From: Rhodothermales bacterium
GTDB taxonomy: Bacteria > Bacteroidota > Rhodothermia > Rhodothermales > VXPQ01
DNA length: 64,000 bases
Assembly: GCA_022821845.1 (NCBI GenBank)
Contig: JAJECT010000001.1
Span: 48,931 to 112,930, forward strand
Direction: 5' to 3'
Shown here: piece by piece, positions 46,176 through 54,900 of the stretch
Position numbering within the stretch: the first letter of the stretch is position 1
Layout of the letters: every line of letters starts with the position of its first letter
Program-made: the position numbers and the translations under genes
Notes under the pieces: generated by a model
Databases searched by the model: none
Told to the model about the DNA's origin: nothing
What the model saw: only the letters and a program-made list of their open reading frames with translations

Positions 46176-47981
46176 ATGCAAAATTCCATTTTAGTCAATC
46201 CGAAGCCCCGCCTGGAAGAGCTGCTCTCCGCCGCTGAAAACGGAAACCTGCAACTCCCGGATTTCCAGCGGCCTTGGGTCTGGAACGACGAGCGCATTAA
46301 AAATTTGCTCGCAAGTGTTTCAGCGGATTTCCCAATTGGTGCGGTGATGCTTCTTCAAAGTGGGGGAAAGCACACCCGTTTCAAACCTAGACCGCTGGCC
46401 GGGACCCAAGAACACTTGTGTAAAAACAAGCCTGAGGCACTCATTTTGGACGGTCAGCAGCGGTTAACCTCGCTTTATAGTGCCCTCAAAAGTACAATTG
46501 CTGTAAAAACCAAGGACACCAAGAATAAACCTATCAGCCGCTGGTACTATATCGACATGAAGAAAGCGATTCTCCCAGAGGCAGACCAAGAGGATGGTAT
46601 TTTAAGTATACCCGAGGATCGCTTACTTAAAACTTCCGGTGGTGTAGTTACTCAGGACGTAACAAAACCCGAATATGAATATGAAAAATGTCTTTTTCCT
46701 ACCAATCAAATATTTAACAGCGCTGAATGGCGTCAAGAATATAGTGAATACTGGAATTTCGATAAAAATAAAATGCGCCTGTTCAATAACTTTGAACGTG
46801 ATGTGATCAAACGCTTCGAACAATACCAAGTACCGGTTATCACGTTAGGCAAAGAAACCCCCAAGGAAGCAGTATGTCTAGTTTTTGAACGTGTTAATAC
46901 CGGAGGTGTATCCCTTACTGTTTTCGAATTACTCACGGCATCGTTCGCAGCAGAGAATTTTTTGCTTCGTAAGGACTGGGATACTCGCGAGGAACGATTG
47001 AAAAATAAATATCCAGTGTTAGACAAATTGCAAAGCGACGATTTTCTTCAAGCTATCTCTTTACTGGTGACGCAAAGGCGTCGCCGCATAGCACTTGATA
47101 ATGGTTTGACTATGGAAAAAATTCCAGGCATCAGTTGCAAGCGAAGAGAAATTCTCAGACTCGAAGTTGCTGACTGGAAGCAATGGGCCCATCAAGTAGA
47201 AGAGGGTTTTAAACGGGCTGCACGCTTCTTGCATGCACAGAAAATATTCAATGCGCACGATCTGCCCTACCGGACCCAACTCGTTCCACTGGCAGCGATA
47301 TTTACCAGTCTCGGAAATGATGGCAATAACGAGGGTGCACAGCAAAAAATTGCTCAATGGTACTGGTGTGGTGTGCTGGGCGAACTGTACGGAGGTGCCA
47401 TAGAGAGCCGCTTTGCACATGATTTGCCGGAAGTCGTCGCTATGGTACACGGAGAATCTGTAGAACCCAAAACCATTGCCGATTCGAGCTTCCAAGCTCT
47501 TCGCTTGCTAACATTGCGTACTCGCAACAGTGCCGCTTATAAAGGGATCCATGCACTGCTAATGCGCGATGGCTGCTGTGACTTCTGCACTGGGGAAACC
47601 ATTGAATCTCAAACAGTCTTTGACGATAAAATTGACATTCACCACATCTTTCCAAAGAAATGGTGCGAAAACGTTGATATCACTTCCGATATCTACAACA
47701 GTATTATCAACAAGACGGCCATCTCCGCACGCACCAATCGAAAGATTGGTAGCTCTGCACCATCGGAATACATACCCTTAATTGAAAAAGAAGCAGATAT
47801 TGATTCCGAAAGAATGAACGAAATACTTACATCGCATTGCATCCTACCGGATTACCTGAGAACAGATAATTTTAAAAATTTTTATAAACAACGAGCCGAA
47901 TTTCTTCTTAAACGTATCGAAAAAGCAACAGGCAAGCAGATCACTCGTGAAAAAAAAATGTTCGATGAGGCATTATCTTGA
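46176..47981 (+). CDS. DUF262-HNH protein (GmrSD-like restriction factor)
   Basis: 601 residues, clearly more AT-rich than the backbone. Residues 1-250 are a DUF262 (GmrS-like, ParB-type NTPase) domain with Asp92-Gly-Gln-Gln-Arg96 and Phe237-Glu-Arg-Val-Asn-Thr-Gly-Gly. Residues about 465-530 hold an HNH-type nuclease (Cys-Cys-Asp-Phe-Cys, Asp-Ile-His489-His490-Ile-Phe-Pro, then Thr-Asn-Arg-Lys), as in GmrD/DUF1524. Proteins of this layout restrict modified phage DNA or act in phosphorothioate-based defence. Which one applies cannot be told here. First gene after tRNA-Ser. Confidence 0.8.
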   Translation: MQNSILVNPKPRLEELLSAAENGNLQLPDFQRPWVWNDERIKNLLASVSADFPIGAVMLLQSGGKHTRFKPRPLAGTQEHLCKNKPEALILDGQQRLTSLYSALKSTIAVKTKDTKNKPISRWYYIDMKKAILPEADQEDGILSIPEDRLLKTSGGVVTQDVTKPEYEYEKCLFPTNQIFNSAEWRQEYSEYWNFDKNKMRLFNNFERDVIKRFEQYQVPVITLGKETPKEAVCLVFERVNTGGVSLTVFELLTASFAAENFLLRKDWDTREERLKNKYPVLDKLQSDDFLQAISLLVTQRRRRIALDNGLTMEKIPGISCKRREILRLEVADWKQWAHQVEEGFKRAARFLHAQKIFNAHDLPYRTQLVPLAAIFTSLGNDGNNEGAQQKIAQWYWCGVLGELYGGAIESRFAHDLPEVVAMVHGESVEPKTIADSSFQALRLLTLRTRNSAAYKGIHALLMRDGCCDFCTGETIESQTVFDDKIDIHHIFPKKWCENVDITSDIYNSIINKTAISARTNRKIGSSAPSEYIPLIEKEADIDSERMNEILTSHCILPDYLRTDNFKNFYKQRAEFLLKRIEKATGKQITREKKMFDEALS

Positions 47982-48126
47982 ATTGTTTTTATACTGAATG
48001 TGTAAACGAATGTAGCACATAGAATATCTCTGAAAATAAATTGTCTTAATTTTATGTGGATTACATACAATCATAGACAAGTTACGATTTGAGACTTTTT
48101 TCATGTAAAACACATAAACATTTTCG

Positions 48127-48277
48127 TTATTGTGAAGCCATCCAGCTGTTTGGGTCTCGCAACTTGCCTTGCATGATCCGGCGCGTTGCTTCAGCATGGG
48201 CAAACTCTAGACCGGGGTGCGCATACGATCTTTTCCGCTTCCTTCGCAGACCGCTTCGGGTCGGGTTTCGCCTTCAT
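48127..48277 (-). pseudogene. frameshifted small gene downstream of the methyltransferase
   Basis: An ATG at 48277 overlaps the methyltransferase stop (ATGA) and begins a Lys/Glu-rich peptide (Met-Lys-Ala-Lys-Pro-Asp-Pro-Lys-Arg-Ser-Ala-Lys-Glu). After about 17 residues the frame drifts and stops at 48191. Skipping one base near 48226 restores a protein-like continuation (His-Pro-Gly-Leu-Glu-Phe-Ala-His-Ala-Glu-Ala-Thr-Arg-Arg) that runs to TAA at 48127, for about 50 residues. I read it as a small gene broken by one indel, or a sequencing error. Confidence 0.4.
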
Positions 48278-49791
48278 AATCCCAATGTAGTCTGATTGGC
48301 GGGCTTGCCTGTATAAGGGTCGAGCATGATGGGGAGCGACGGCATACGACCGTCAAAGTAATCCTTTATCGACCACAAGTTCATCCGATTGAACGGGTTG
48401 CCCTGTATCGTGATATTCTTCATGCCAGCCGCTTCCGCCTGTGCTTCGTGCGACATTACCGGATCGAGCGATATGAAACAATTCACCGCCCCCTTGTCCC
48501 GATCCGCCACAGACTTGAAATCGCGCAGATACCCCAAGTTGAACTTTCCACCCTTGACTTGAGACAGTGCCAGTTTCGACGGGTAACGATCCGGGGCAAA
48601 GGCAAGCGTAGCGCGTCCGTCAATGCCATGATCGCCAACGCGCTTCGAGTTCGGCGCGAACCCATACAGTCGCGTTACGGCCCATCCCTCGAAGTCGAAC
48701 GGCGATTCCTTTGCCAGCTTGCGGGCTGATGCAAGATCGGCGGGTATGCCCTTCGTCGGTATGTTCGGATCCCGCAACCGCTTTTCCTTCACGATGTCTA
48801 TGGCCACCGGAGATATGTCTATCCCGGCCCATTGCCTGTTCAGGCGTTTTGCCGCTTCGACGGTTGTGCCGCACCCGCAGAACGGATCGAGAACAACGTC
48901 TCCTTCATTGCTGGACGCTTGCAGGATGCGTTCCAGTAGCGCAAGCGGCTTCTGCGTCGGGTAGCCAAGTCGTTGCTTCGCGCTACCCTGCACCGGGGCT
49001 ATGTCCGCCCATAGACTGGACGGAATCTGTCCTTTGTTCGCAGACAGGTATCGCTTGAAGCGGGGTACTCCGCCAATCTTGTCCGGCAAATGAACCAATC
49101 CTTCCGCTTCCAATTCCAACATACGATGTTCAGGATACCGCCACGGACCGGGATGCCCGTGAAAATCGTAGTAGTATCCACCCCCTGTCAGTCCTTTGGC
49201 CGTCAAGTTGTCGGCGGCATATCGACCTTTTTTGTCTCTATACCGATAGAATTTATTGACATATCCAGGATCGAGAGGAACGCGAATATCATCCCGATTT
49301 ATTTTCGGACTGCCGTAGAAAAGGATTGTGTCGGTTACGTTACCGTACTTTCTGGAATCGTTATGCGAGGAATTGCGCTTCCATGTTATTTCGTTCTGGA
49401 ATGCGGCACCACCGAAAATACCGTCCATGACAACCTTGAGGTAATGACTGGCAGTCGGATCGCAGTGCAGATAAATTGATCCTGTGGGTTTCAGGATGCG
49501 TTGCATGTGTTCTAAACGCTCTGCCATGTAGGTCAGATACGCCATCATGCCGGACGGCCCCAGCACTTTGAAGAGCCCGGTAATCGCATTGTGCGCGGGA
49601 CGGGCAACCGCACCTTCGTATTCATCGTACCGCTTGACCGCATCTGCGTCCCAATACCAAGTGTCGTCGAATGCCCTGTATTGCGCGCCGCCCCCTTTCT
49701 CTTGACCATACAGGATGTTATACGAAGCTTTCGAGTTGAACGGTGGATCAAGGTAGATAAGGTCAACAGTGTTGTCGTTCCACCGCTGCAT
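48274..49791 (-). CDS. DNA methyltransferase fused to a nuclease-like domain
   Basis: 505 residues from the first in-frame ATG. Asp15-Pro-Pro-Phe18 (catalytic motif IV) precedes Asp302-Pro-Phe-Cys-Gly-Cys-Gly-Thr-Thr310 (AdoMet motif I), the order of beta-class N4/N6-amino methyltransferases. Residues 360-430 resemble an Mrr/PD-(D/E)XK fold (Gly-Ile-Asp-Gly 389-392; Gln-Val-Lys-Gly 411-414), so this may be a single-chain restriction-modification enzyme. About 22 more residues typical of the family N-terminus lie just upstream but are out of frame with their ATG at 49856 because of a 7-base C tract. The protein as encoded may therefore lack its normal start. Confidence 0.75.
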   Translation of the reverse strand: MQRWNDNTVDLIYLDPPFNSKASYNILYGQEKGGGAQYRAFDDTWYWDADAVKRYDEYEGAVARPAHNAITGLFKVLGPSGMMAYLTYMAERLEHMQRILKPTGSIYLHCDPTASHYLKVVMDGIFGGAAFQNEITWKRNSSHNDSRKYGNVTDTILFYGSPKINRDDIRVPLDPGYVNKFYRYRDKKGRYAADNLTAKGLTGGGYYYDFHGHPGPWRYPEHRMLELEAEGLVHLPDKIGGVPRFKRYLSANKGQIPSSLWADIAPVQGSAKQRLGYPTQKPLALLERILQASSNEGDVVLDPFCGCGTTVEAAKRLNRQWAGIDISPVAIDIVKEKRLRDPNIPTKGIPADLASARKLAKESPFDFEGWAVTRLYGFAPNSKRVGDHGIDGRATLAFAPDRYPSKLALSQVKGGKFNLGYLRDFKSVADRDKGAVNCFISLDPVMSHEAQAEAAGMKNITIQGNPFNRMNLWSIKDYFDGRMPSLPIMLDPYTGKPANQTTLGL

Positions 49792-49839
49792 CCAGTCGAG
49801 ACAGTCGCCGTAATACAGGGTATTCAGATCGAGAGTTGA

Positions 49840-49846
49840 GGGGGGG
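49840..49846. repeat. poly-G/C tract separating the methyltransferase from its likely start codon
   Basis: Seven G on the plus strand (CCCCCCC in the gene). From the ATG at 49856 the frame reads Met-Thr-Ile-Ala-Pro and then stops. With eight C it would join the methyltransferase frame (Thr-Leu-Asn-Leu-Asp-Thr-Leu-Tyr-Tyr-Gly-Asp-Cys-Leu-Asp-Trp-Met). Such tracts are classical slippage sites. Confidence 0.7.
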
Positions 49847-50023
49847 CTATCGTCATGGTTTCGGGGGTTCGCAATGGGGATTCCAGAATATACGGGATTT
49901 TTCGGATTTTAAATATCCGTTATTGCACCACCTCTATCGCTTGGTTACTTTTCGATATGATCCCCTTTCTGATCGACTACAGATAATCGTTTTCTCCCGC
50001 CCAAAAATCATGTCTGCCCGAGC

Positions 50024-50159
50024 AAAAAGCCGTCCCAACGGAAACCTGCGGGCCACACAGAGTGAATAATTATAGAGGGGACTGCCTTGGAGTTTGCCGA
50101 TATCTCCGCATGATTGAACCCATGCGACCTGGCCTATTTTGACAGACGAGACTAAATCG
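50024..50159 (+). repeat. module leader repeat, copy 1
   Basis: The 136 bp before the first nucleotidyltransferase gene share two blocks with the stretch before vapB at 60245: AACGGAAACCTGCGG (from 50037) and, just before the start codon, CAGACGAGACTAAA. A third block, CCGCATGAT, lies between them in both. The gap 49857-50023 upstream of it holds no gene that I can see. The repeat could be a shared promoter/leader or a recombination site. Confidence 0.7.
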
Positions 50160-50438
50160 ATGACACGAGACGATGTGCTCGCATTGCTTCGAACGCACAA
50201 GGCCCTTGCGCAGCGCTTTGGCGTAACCCGACTCGCCCTGTTCGGCTCCTTTGCCCGTGATCAGGGGACGGACGATAGCGACATCGATATTCTGGTGCAG
50301 TTTGACGGATCACCCGATTGGCAGCGTTATTTCGGAGCGCAAGGCTATCTCGAAGATTTGCTTGAACGTCCGGTGGACATGGCAACAAGCCAAAACCTGC
50401 AGATCGAGATACTCCCCCCTACGTGGAGTAGGAGATAA
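50160..50438 (+). CDS. MNT-type nucleotidyltransferase antitoxin-like protein
   Basis: 92 residues from the ATG at 50160. A minimal nucleotidyltransferase with Gly-Ser-Phe-Ala-Arg-Asp-(x)6-Asp-Ile-Asp, the metal-binding Gly-Ser...Asp-x-Asp motif. MntA proteins normally neutralise a HEPN toxin by AMPylation. No HEPN gene is beside it; a strong terminator follows, so it stands alone. It is close to identical in its first 55 residues to the gene at 58524. Confidence 0.8.
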   Translation: MTRDDVLALLRTHKALAQRFGVTRLALFGSFARDQGTDDSDIDILVQFDGSPDWQRYFGAQGYLEDLLERPVDMATSQNLQIEILPPTWSRR

Positions 50439-50466
50439 TCAACGTCTGACGCCCTGCCCTGCAAAT

Positions 50467-50502
50467 AAAAGCCCCGCGCTGCGCAAGGCAGGCGGGGCTT
50501 TT
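50467..50502 (+). terminator. intrinsic terminator after the nucleotidyltransferase gene
   Basis: AAAAGCCCCGC (50467-50477) and GCGGGGCTTTT (50492-50502) pair perfectly over 11 bp around a 14-base loop, ending in a T-run. It isolates the nucleotidyltransferase gene from the IrrE-SIR2 pair downstream. Confidence 0.9.
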
Positions 50503-50742
50503 GCCTCCATAACAGAAACAGGCCGAGGCCCGTTTCCAGCCATGTATGATTGATATTTTCTACGCGCAGTTTCCGAATGGTTCCCCGCCTGGGGCAAAAA
50601 ATTATAAATTCATGGTAACGCCTGTTCAGTACTCGAAAACGATGCCTCGCAGTCCCTTGATCGCCCCGCACGGAACGGAAACCGAACGGGAACTTGCCTT
50701 GTTTGCGAAGAGGCTCAGGCCCATGACAAGACCGAAGAACCG
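50503..50742. other. intergenic leader of the IrrE-SIR2 pair
   Basis: 240 bp after the terminator. A frame opens at 50608 (Met-Val-Thr-Pro-Val-Gln-Tyr-Ser-Lys-Thr) and runs about 100 codons into the next gene out of frame, but beyond 50743 it is plainly an off-frame reading. Only the first 45 codons could be real, and I do not claim a gene. The AT-rich patch at 50545-50610 is the likeliest promoter location. Confidence 0.4.
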
Positions 50743-51933
50743 ATGCACCGCGTACCTGTACAGCCCAAATTGCTTCGCTGGGCACGCAAGCGCGCTGGCT
50801 ACAAAGCCGATGCGCTGGCGCGTCGTTTCCCGAAACTCGAAGAGTGGGAACGAGGAGAGGTACGGCCAACGCTCAAGCAACTCGAAGCCTTCGCCAAAGC
50901 GACCCACGCGCCATTGGGGTTCTTCTTTCTCGACGAACCGCCGGTAGAACGAATCCCGATCCCGGATTTCCGCACAATCGCCAGCGCCCGCATAGATAAT
51001 CCGAGCCCAGACCTTCTGGACACCGTTTATCTCTGCCAGCAGCGCCAGGACTGGTACCGGGACTTCGCGCGGTCTACGCAGGAGCCGCCCCTGGATTTCG
51101 TAGGTTCGGCCAATCTCGAAGACGATGTGGTTGAGACCGCCGCCGCCATCCGCCGCCACCTCGGCTTCGATCTTGAAGAACGTCGCCAACTCGCTACATG
51201 GACCGATGCGCTGCGCCGCTTTATCGAACTGGCGGATGCCCTTGGCGTTTTGGTTATGGTCAGCGGGGTTGTTGGCAGCAATAACCGCCGCAAACTTGAT
51301 CCTGAAGAGTTTCGCGGCTTCGCGCTGGCCGATCCAGTGGCCCCGCTCATCTTCGTCAACGGCGCGGATACCAAGGCAGCGCAAATGTTTACCCTTGCCC
51401 ACGAATTGGCGCACCTGTGGCTTGGGGAATCCGGAATCTCGAACGCCGAAGCGCGAACTGCACCAGATCAGACCGTAGAACGCTGGTGCAACCGGGTTGC
51501 GGCGGAATTGCTGGCGCCGCTTGAAAATTTGCGCAGCGAATTCGACGTTCATGCCGATCTGCAAGACGAACTCCAACGCCTCGCCCGACGCTTCAAGGCA
51601 AGCACCCTGGTCATCCTCCGGCGAATCTACGACGCAGGTCTGCTAACGCGAGATGCTATGTGGACCGCATACGACGCGGAACTCGCCCGCCTGCAAACGC
51701 TATCGGAGGGCAGCGGCGGAAACTTCTACCTGACACTTGGCGCGCGCGCCAGCAAGCGCTTTGCCCGGGCAATCGTGACAAGCACCCTGGAAGGCCGCAC
51801 CGGATTCACAGAAGCCTTCCGGTTGCTGGGCGTGAAGAAGATGAAGACGTTCGACGATCTTGGAGATAGTCTGGGGGTGTCTTTGGAAAAAATCAATCTC
51901 TGTATCCCCGGTATTCACCCCCTTTCCCGGTAA
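50743..51933 (+). CDS. HTH-ImmA/IrrE metallopeptidase
   Basis: 396 residues. An N-terminal XRE-like helix-turn-helix (about residues 8-55: Leu-Leu-Arg-Trp-Ala-Arg-Lys-Arg-Ala-Gly, Ala-Leu-Ala-Arg-Arg-Phe, then Pro-Thr-Leu-Lys-Gln-Leu) is followed by an ImmA/IrrE zincin with His220-Glu-Leu-Ala-His224. Relatives cleave repressors (ImmA/ImmR) or regulators (IrrE/DdrO) after a stress signal. The gene is 21 bp upstream of the SIR2-like gene on the same strand, so they probably form an operon in which this protein controls or activates the effector. Confidence 0.85.
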   Translation: MHRVPVQPKLLRWARKRAGYKADALARRFPKLEEWERGEVRPTLKQLEAFAKATHAPLGFFFLDEPPVERIPIPDFRTIASARIDNPSPDLLDTVYLCQQRQDWYRDFARSTQEPPLDFVGSANLEDDVVETAAAIRRHLGFDLEERRQLATWTDALRRFIELADALGVLVMVSGVVGSNNRRKLDPEEFRGFALADPVAPLIFVNGADTKAAQMFTLAHELAHLWLGESGISNAEARTAPDQTVERWCNRVAAELLAPLENLRSEFDVHADLQDELQRLARRFKASTLVILRRIYDAGLLTRDAMWTAYDAELARLQTLSEGSGGNFYLTLGARASKRFARAIVTSTLEGRTGFTEAFRLLGVKKMKTFDDLGDSLGVSLEKINLCIPGIHPLSR

Positions 51934-51954
51934 ACTCTCGGATAATCCTAAACC

Positions 51955-54900
51955 ATGTCATCAATTGCACTCGCGCTCCGTCCATATCTGGACGAGATAG
52001 CCGACCGACTTTTTTCTGGCCATGCTGCCGTGATGGTCGGGTCCGGTTTTAGCAAGAACGCTGCTCCCCTCGCCCAAGCCGATCCGTTTCTGGATTGGTC
52101 AGAACTCGGTGATCTCTTCTACAAACGATTGCACGGTACCGAACCCAAAAGCAACTACTTACAGGTCCCTGTGTTAGCACACGAAATAGAGGCGGCTTTC
52201 GGGCGTCCCGCGCTGAACAAGATGCTACGAGACGCCATCCCGGACCTCATGCACGAACCGTCCCAACTGCATGTAAACCTGCTAAACCTCCCATGGTCAG
52301 ATGTCCTGACCACTAACTACGACACTCTTTTGGAACGTGCCTGCCGTTCCGTCATTTCGCAGCGCTACGACATCGTCGTCGACCCCATGGATCTAGGGGA
52401 TTCCCGGAGACCACGTATCATCAAACTCCATGGTAGCCTGCGGACCGATCAACCGCTCATTGTCACCGATGAGGATTATCGAAAATATCCGGATGATTTC
52501 GCTCCATTTGTCAACACGGTCCGGCAGGCACTACTGGAGAAAACACTCTGCCTAATCGGATTTTCTGGAGACGACCCAAACTTTTTGCAGTGGATCGGAT
52601 GGATCCATGACAATTTTGGCGTCACGGCATCCCGCAAAATGTATCTAATCGGCGTGCATTCTTTGTCACGTTCCCAAAGAATGCTGCTTGAACGGCGGAA
52701 TATCGTTCCCATCGACATGTCCGAATGCTCGGGAGTGGGCCGTGACCCATACCAAGGCTTGGACAGATTTCTGGAGTACCTGCGATTGCGCAGACACAAA
52801 GAAGACCCCCTCGTATGGCCGAGCGAGAAGATGGTAAATCACGATGAGGACGACATAGACCAAGTCGTTCGAGTTTGGAAAAAGACACGCACCAAATATC
52901 CTGGATGGGTGGTTGTTCCCGAAGACCACAACAGGCGCATTCTTTGGAGAAATACGAAAAGATGGATAGATCGGCTCCCCGCTGAGAATGCGCTTCCTGG
53001 CTCGCTGGATCTCGAGTTTGCGTTTGAACTAACGTGGCGTACGGAAAAAAGTCTTGCCCCTATATTCGACAATCATGCAAATTTTGTGGAAGCCGTCGTG
53101 AATAAGTATTGGACCATTGCAGAATCGTCCAACGTGCCAACGCCACCATTGAATGAGGGGAGTACGGCATCGCGACCAATGTCACACCCGATGGTAGCTT
53201 ATACTTGCCACTATCTCCTCTTGTCACTGATGCGTTACTACCGCGAAGAAGGGCTCTCAAAAGAATGGCGTGAGGCATGCTCAAGAATCGGTTCGATAGA
53301 AAACTCTCTTTCTTCTGATCTTGCAGCGCAATTCTACCATGAACGCGCCATGTTCGCAATGTTCGCGCTAAACTTGACTGAGCTTAAACTCCGTCTTCAA
53401 GAATGGCAGGAAAACGAAGCGCACCCATTCTGGAATGCCAAGAAGGCTGCTCTCATGGCAGAGATTGGCCTCATGGATGAGGCAGAACGAATTCTGGAGT
53501 TGTCACTCGAAGCAATCCGAACAAAATCAAACTTGGCGCCGACACAAAACGATTACACACTTGCTTCACAGGAATCACTCGTGATGATCTTGCTCCAAGC
53601 AGTGAGGCAAGAATTGTCTCCTCCCGGAAGAGATCGTTCGGACATTCAAGAGCAACTGCGGGAATTTTCAGGCAGGTGGCATGCACTACGTCAGTACAAG
53701 TGCGACCCGTGGCACGAGCTAGATGTGTTTAGAAGCATACTTGAACGACCCCCAACAACGATACCGAGGACTGTAGAAACACCTACATTTGACATTGGTC
53801 GGGCCACACGCACACATCTGTTGGGGCCCGGCGGACAGGAAAAATTGGTCGCCTATAACTTCCTTCGTTTCTGTGAAGATTATAGTATCCCAATCAAGAT
53901 TGGTAGTGTATCAATCGCAAAGAAGAGTGCTACTGGAACCTTGCCACGGATCGCGAAGGACTCGTCATACTGGGCATTAGCCACACTAATAAGAGTCGGT
54001 GATGATACCAAGGCTGTCGATGAGGTCTATGATCGATCTTCATTAGCGCGAATGAACTCACAATCTGTTGACAATCTCATCACACATTATCTGGATGTCC
54101 TTCGTGGGGCAGTACCTGACATTGAATCCGGAATTCGCTGGGACAAACATAATTTCGGTAATCAATTGGCCTGCGTAGTACCGGACATTTTGTCCAGACT
54201 ATGTTGCAAGTGTTCGTATGACGCCAAGACAAAGCTCATCAATTTTCTCCTTGAAGTGTATAAGTCAAAACACAGAAAAAAATTCAAAAATATTCGATAT
54301 CTGACTCGGCGACTCCTTGAAGCGCTTACTGTGCATGAACAAGTGGTTATGATTCCGAAACTCTTGCAATTTCCTGTCCTCGGTCAATTCAACCCGCATG
54401 ACGATTGGGAGTTCGTTAACCCTTTCTTCTTTGTTCGAATTCCCCAAGGTATATCGATAAATAAACCGGCCGTTGACTACAATTTTCTTGAGAACCTACT
54501 TGATAAGGCGCGTTCCAACGATTCCATTGTTCGAAAATGGGCTGTCGGTACACTCGGTAAACTATACGATTTGGAAATACTGAATAATGCACAGACCAAA
54601 AGATTCGGCGAAGCCTTGTGGCACCAAACAGATGAGAACAACATGCCAGCAAACACAAACTATCGTCGGTGTGATTTTCTACGGTTTCCTCATCCGATAG
54701 AAATCGACCCAATACAAGCATTTATGCAATACGTACGTAGCGCACAGTTTCCCGTCCAGAAAGACCCTGAGAAGACAGCGGTTACTGGCGGGGGAAAATG
54801 GATCCAGCTCTGTAGCGACATTGAAGCATCGGAAAGCGTTCCGTGGACGACTGACGACATTCGATCCATTGTACATCGTCTAATTGAGTGGTGGAATACC

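Noticed and set aside
50546..50947. Plus-strand frame overlapping the start of the IrrE gene
   Set aside because: Most of it lies out of frame over the clear HTH-IrrE coding sequence; the first 45 codons alone do not show a recognisable domain.
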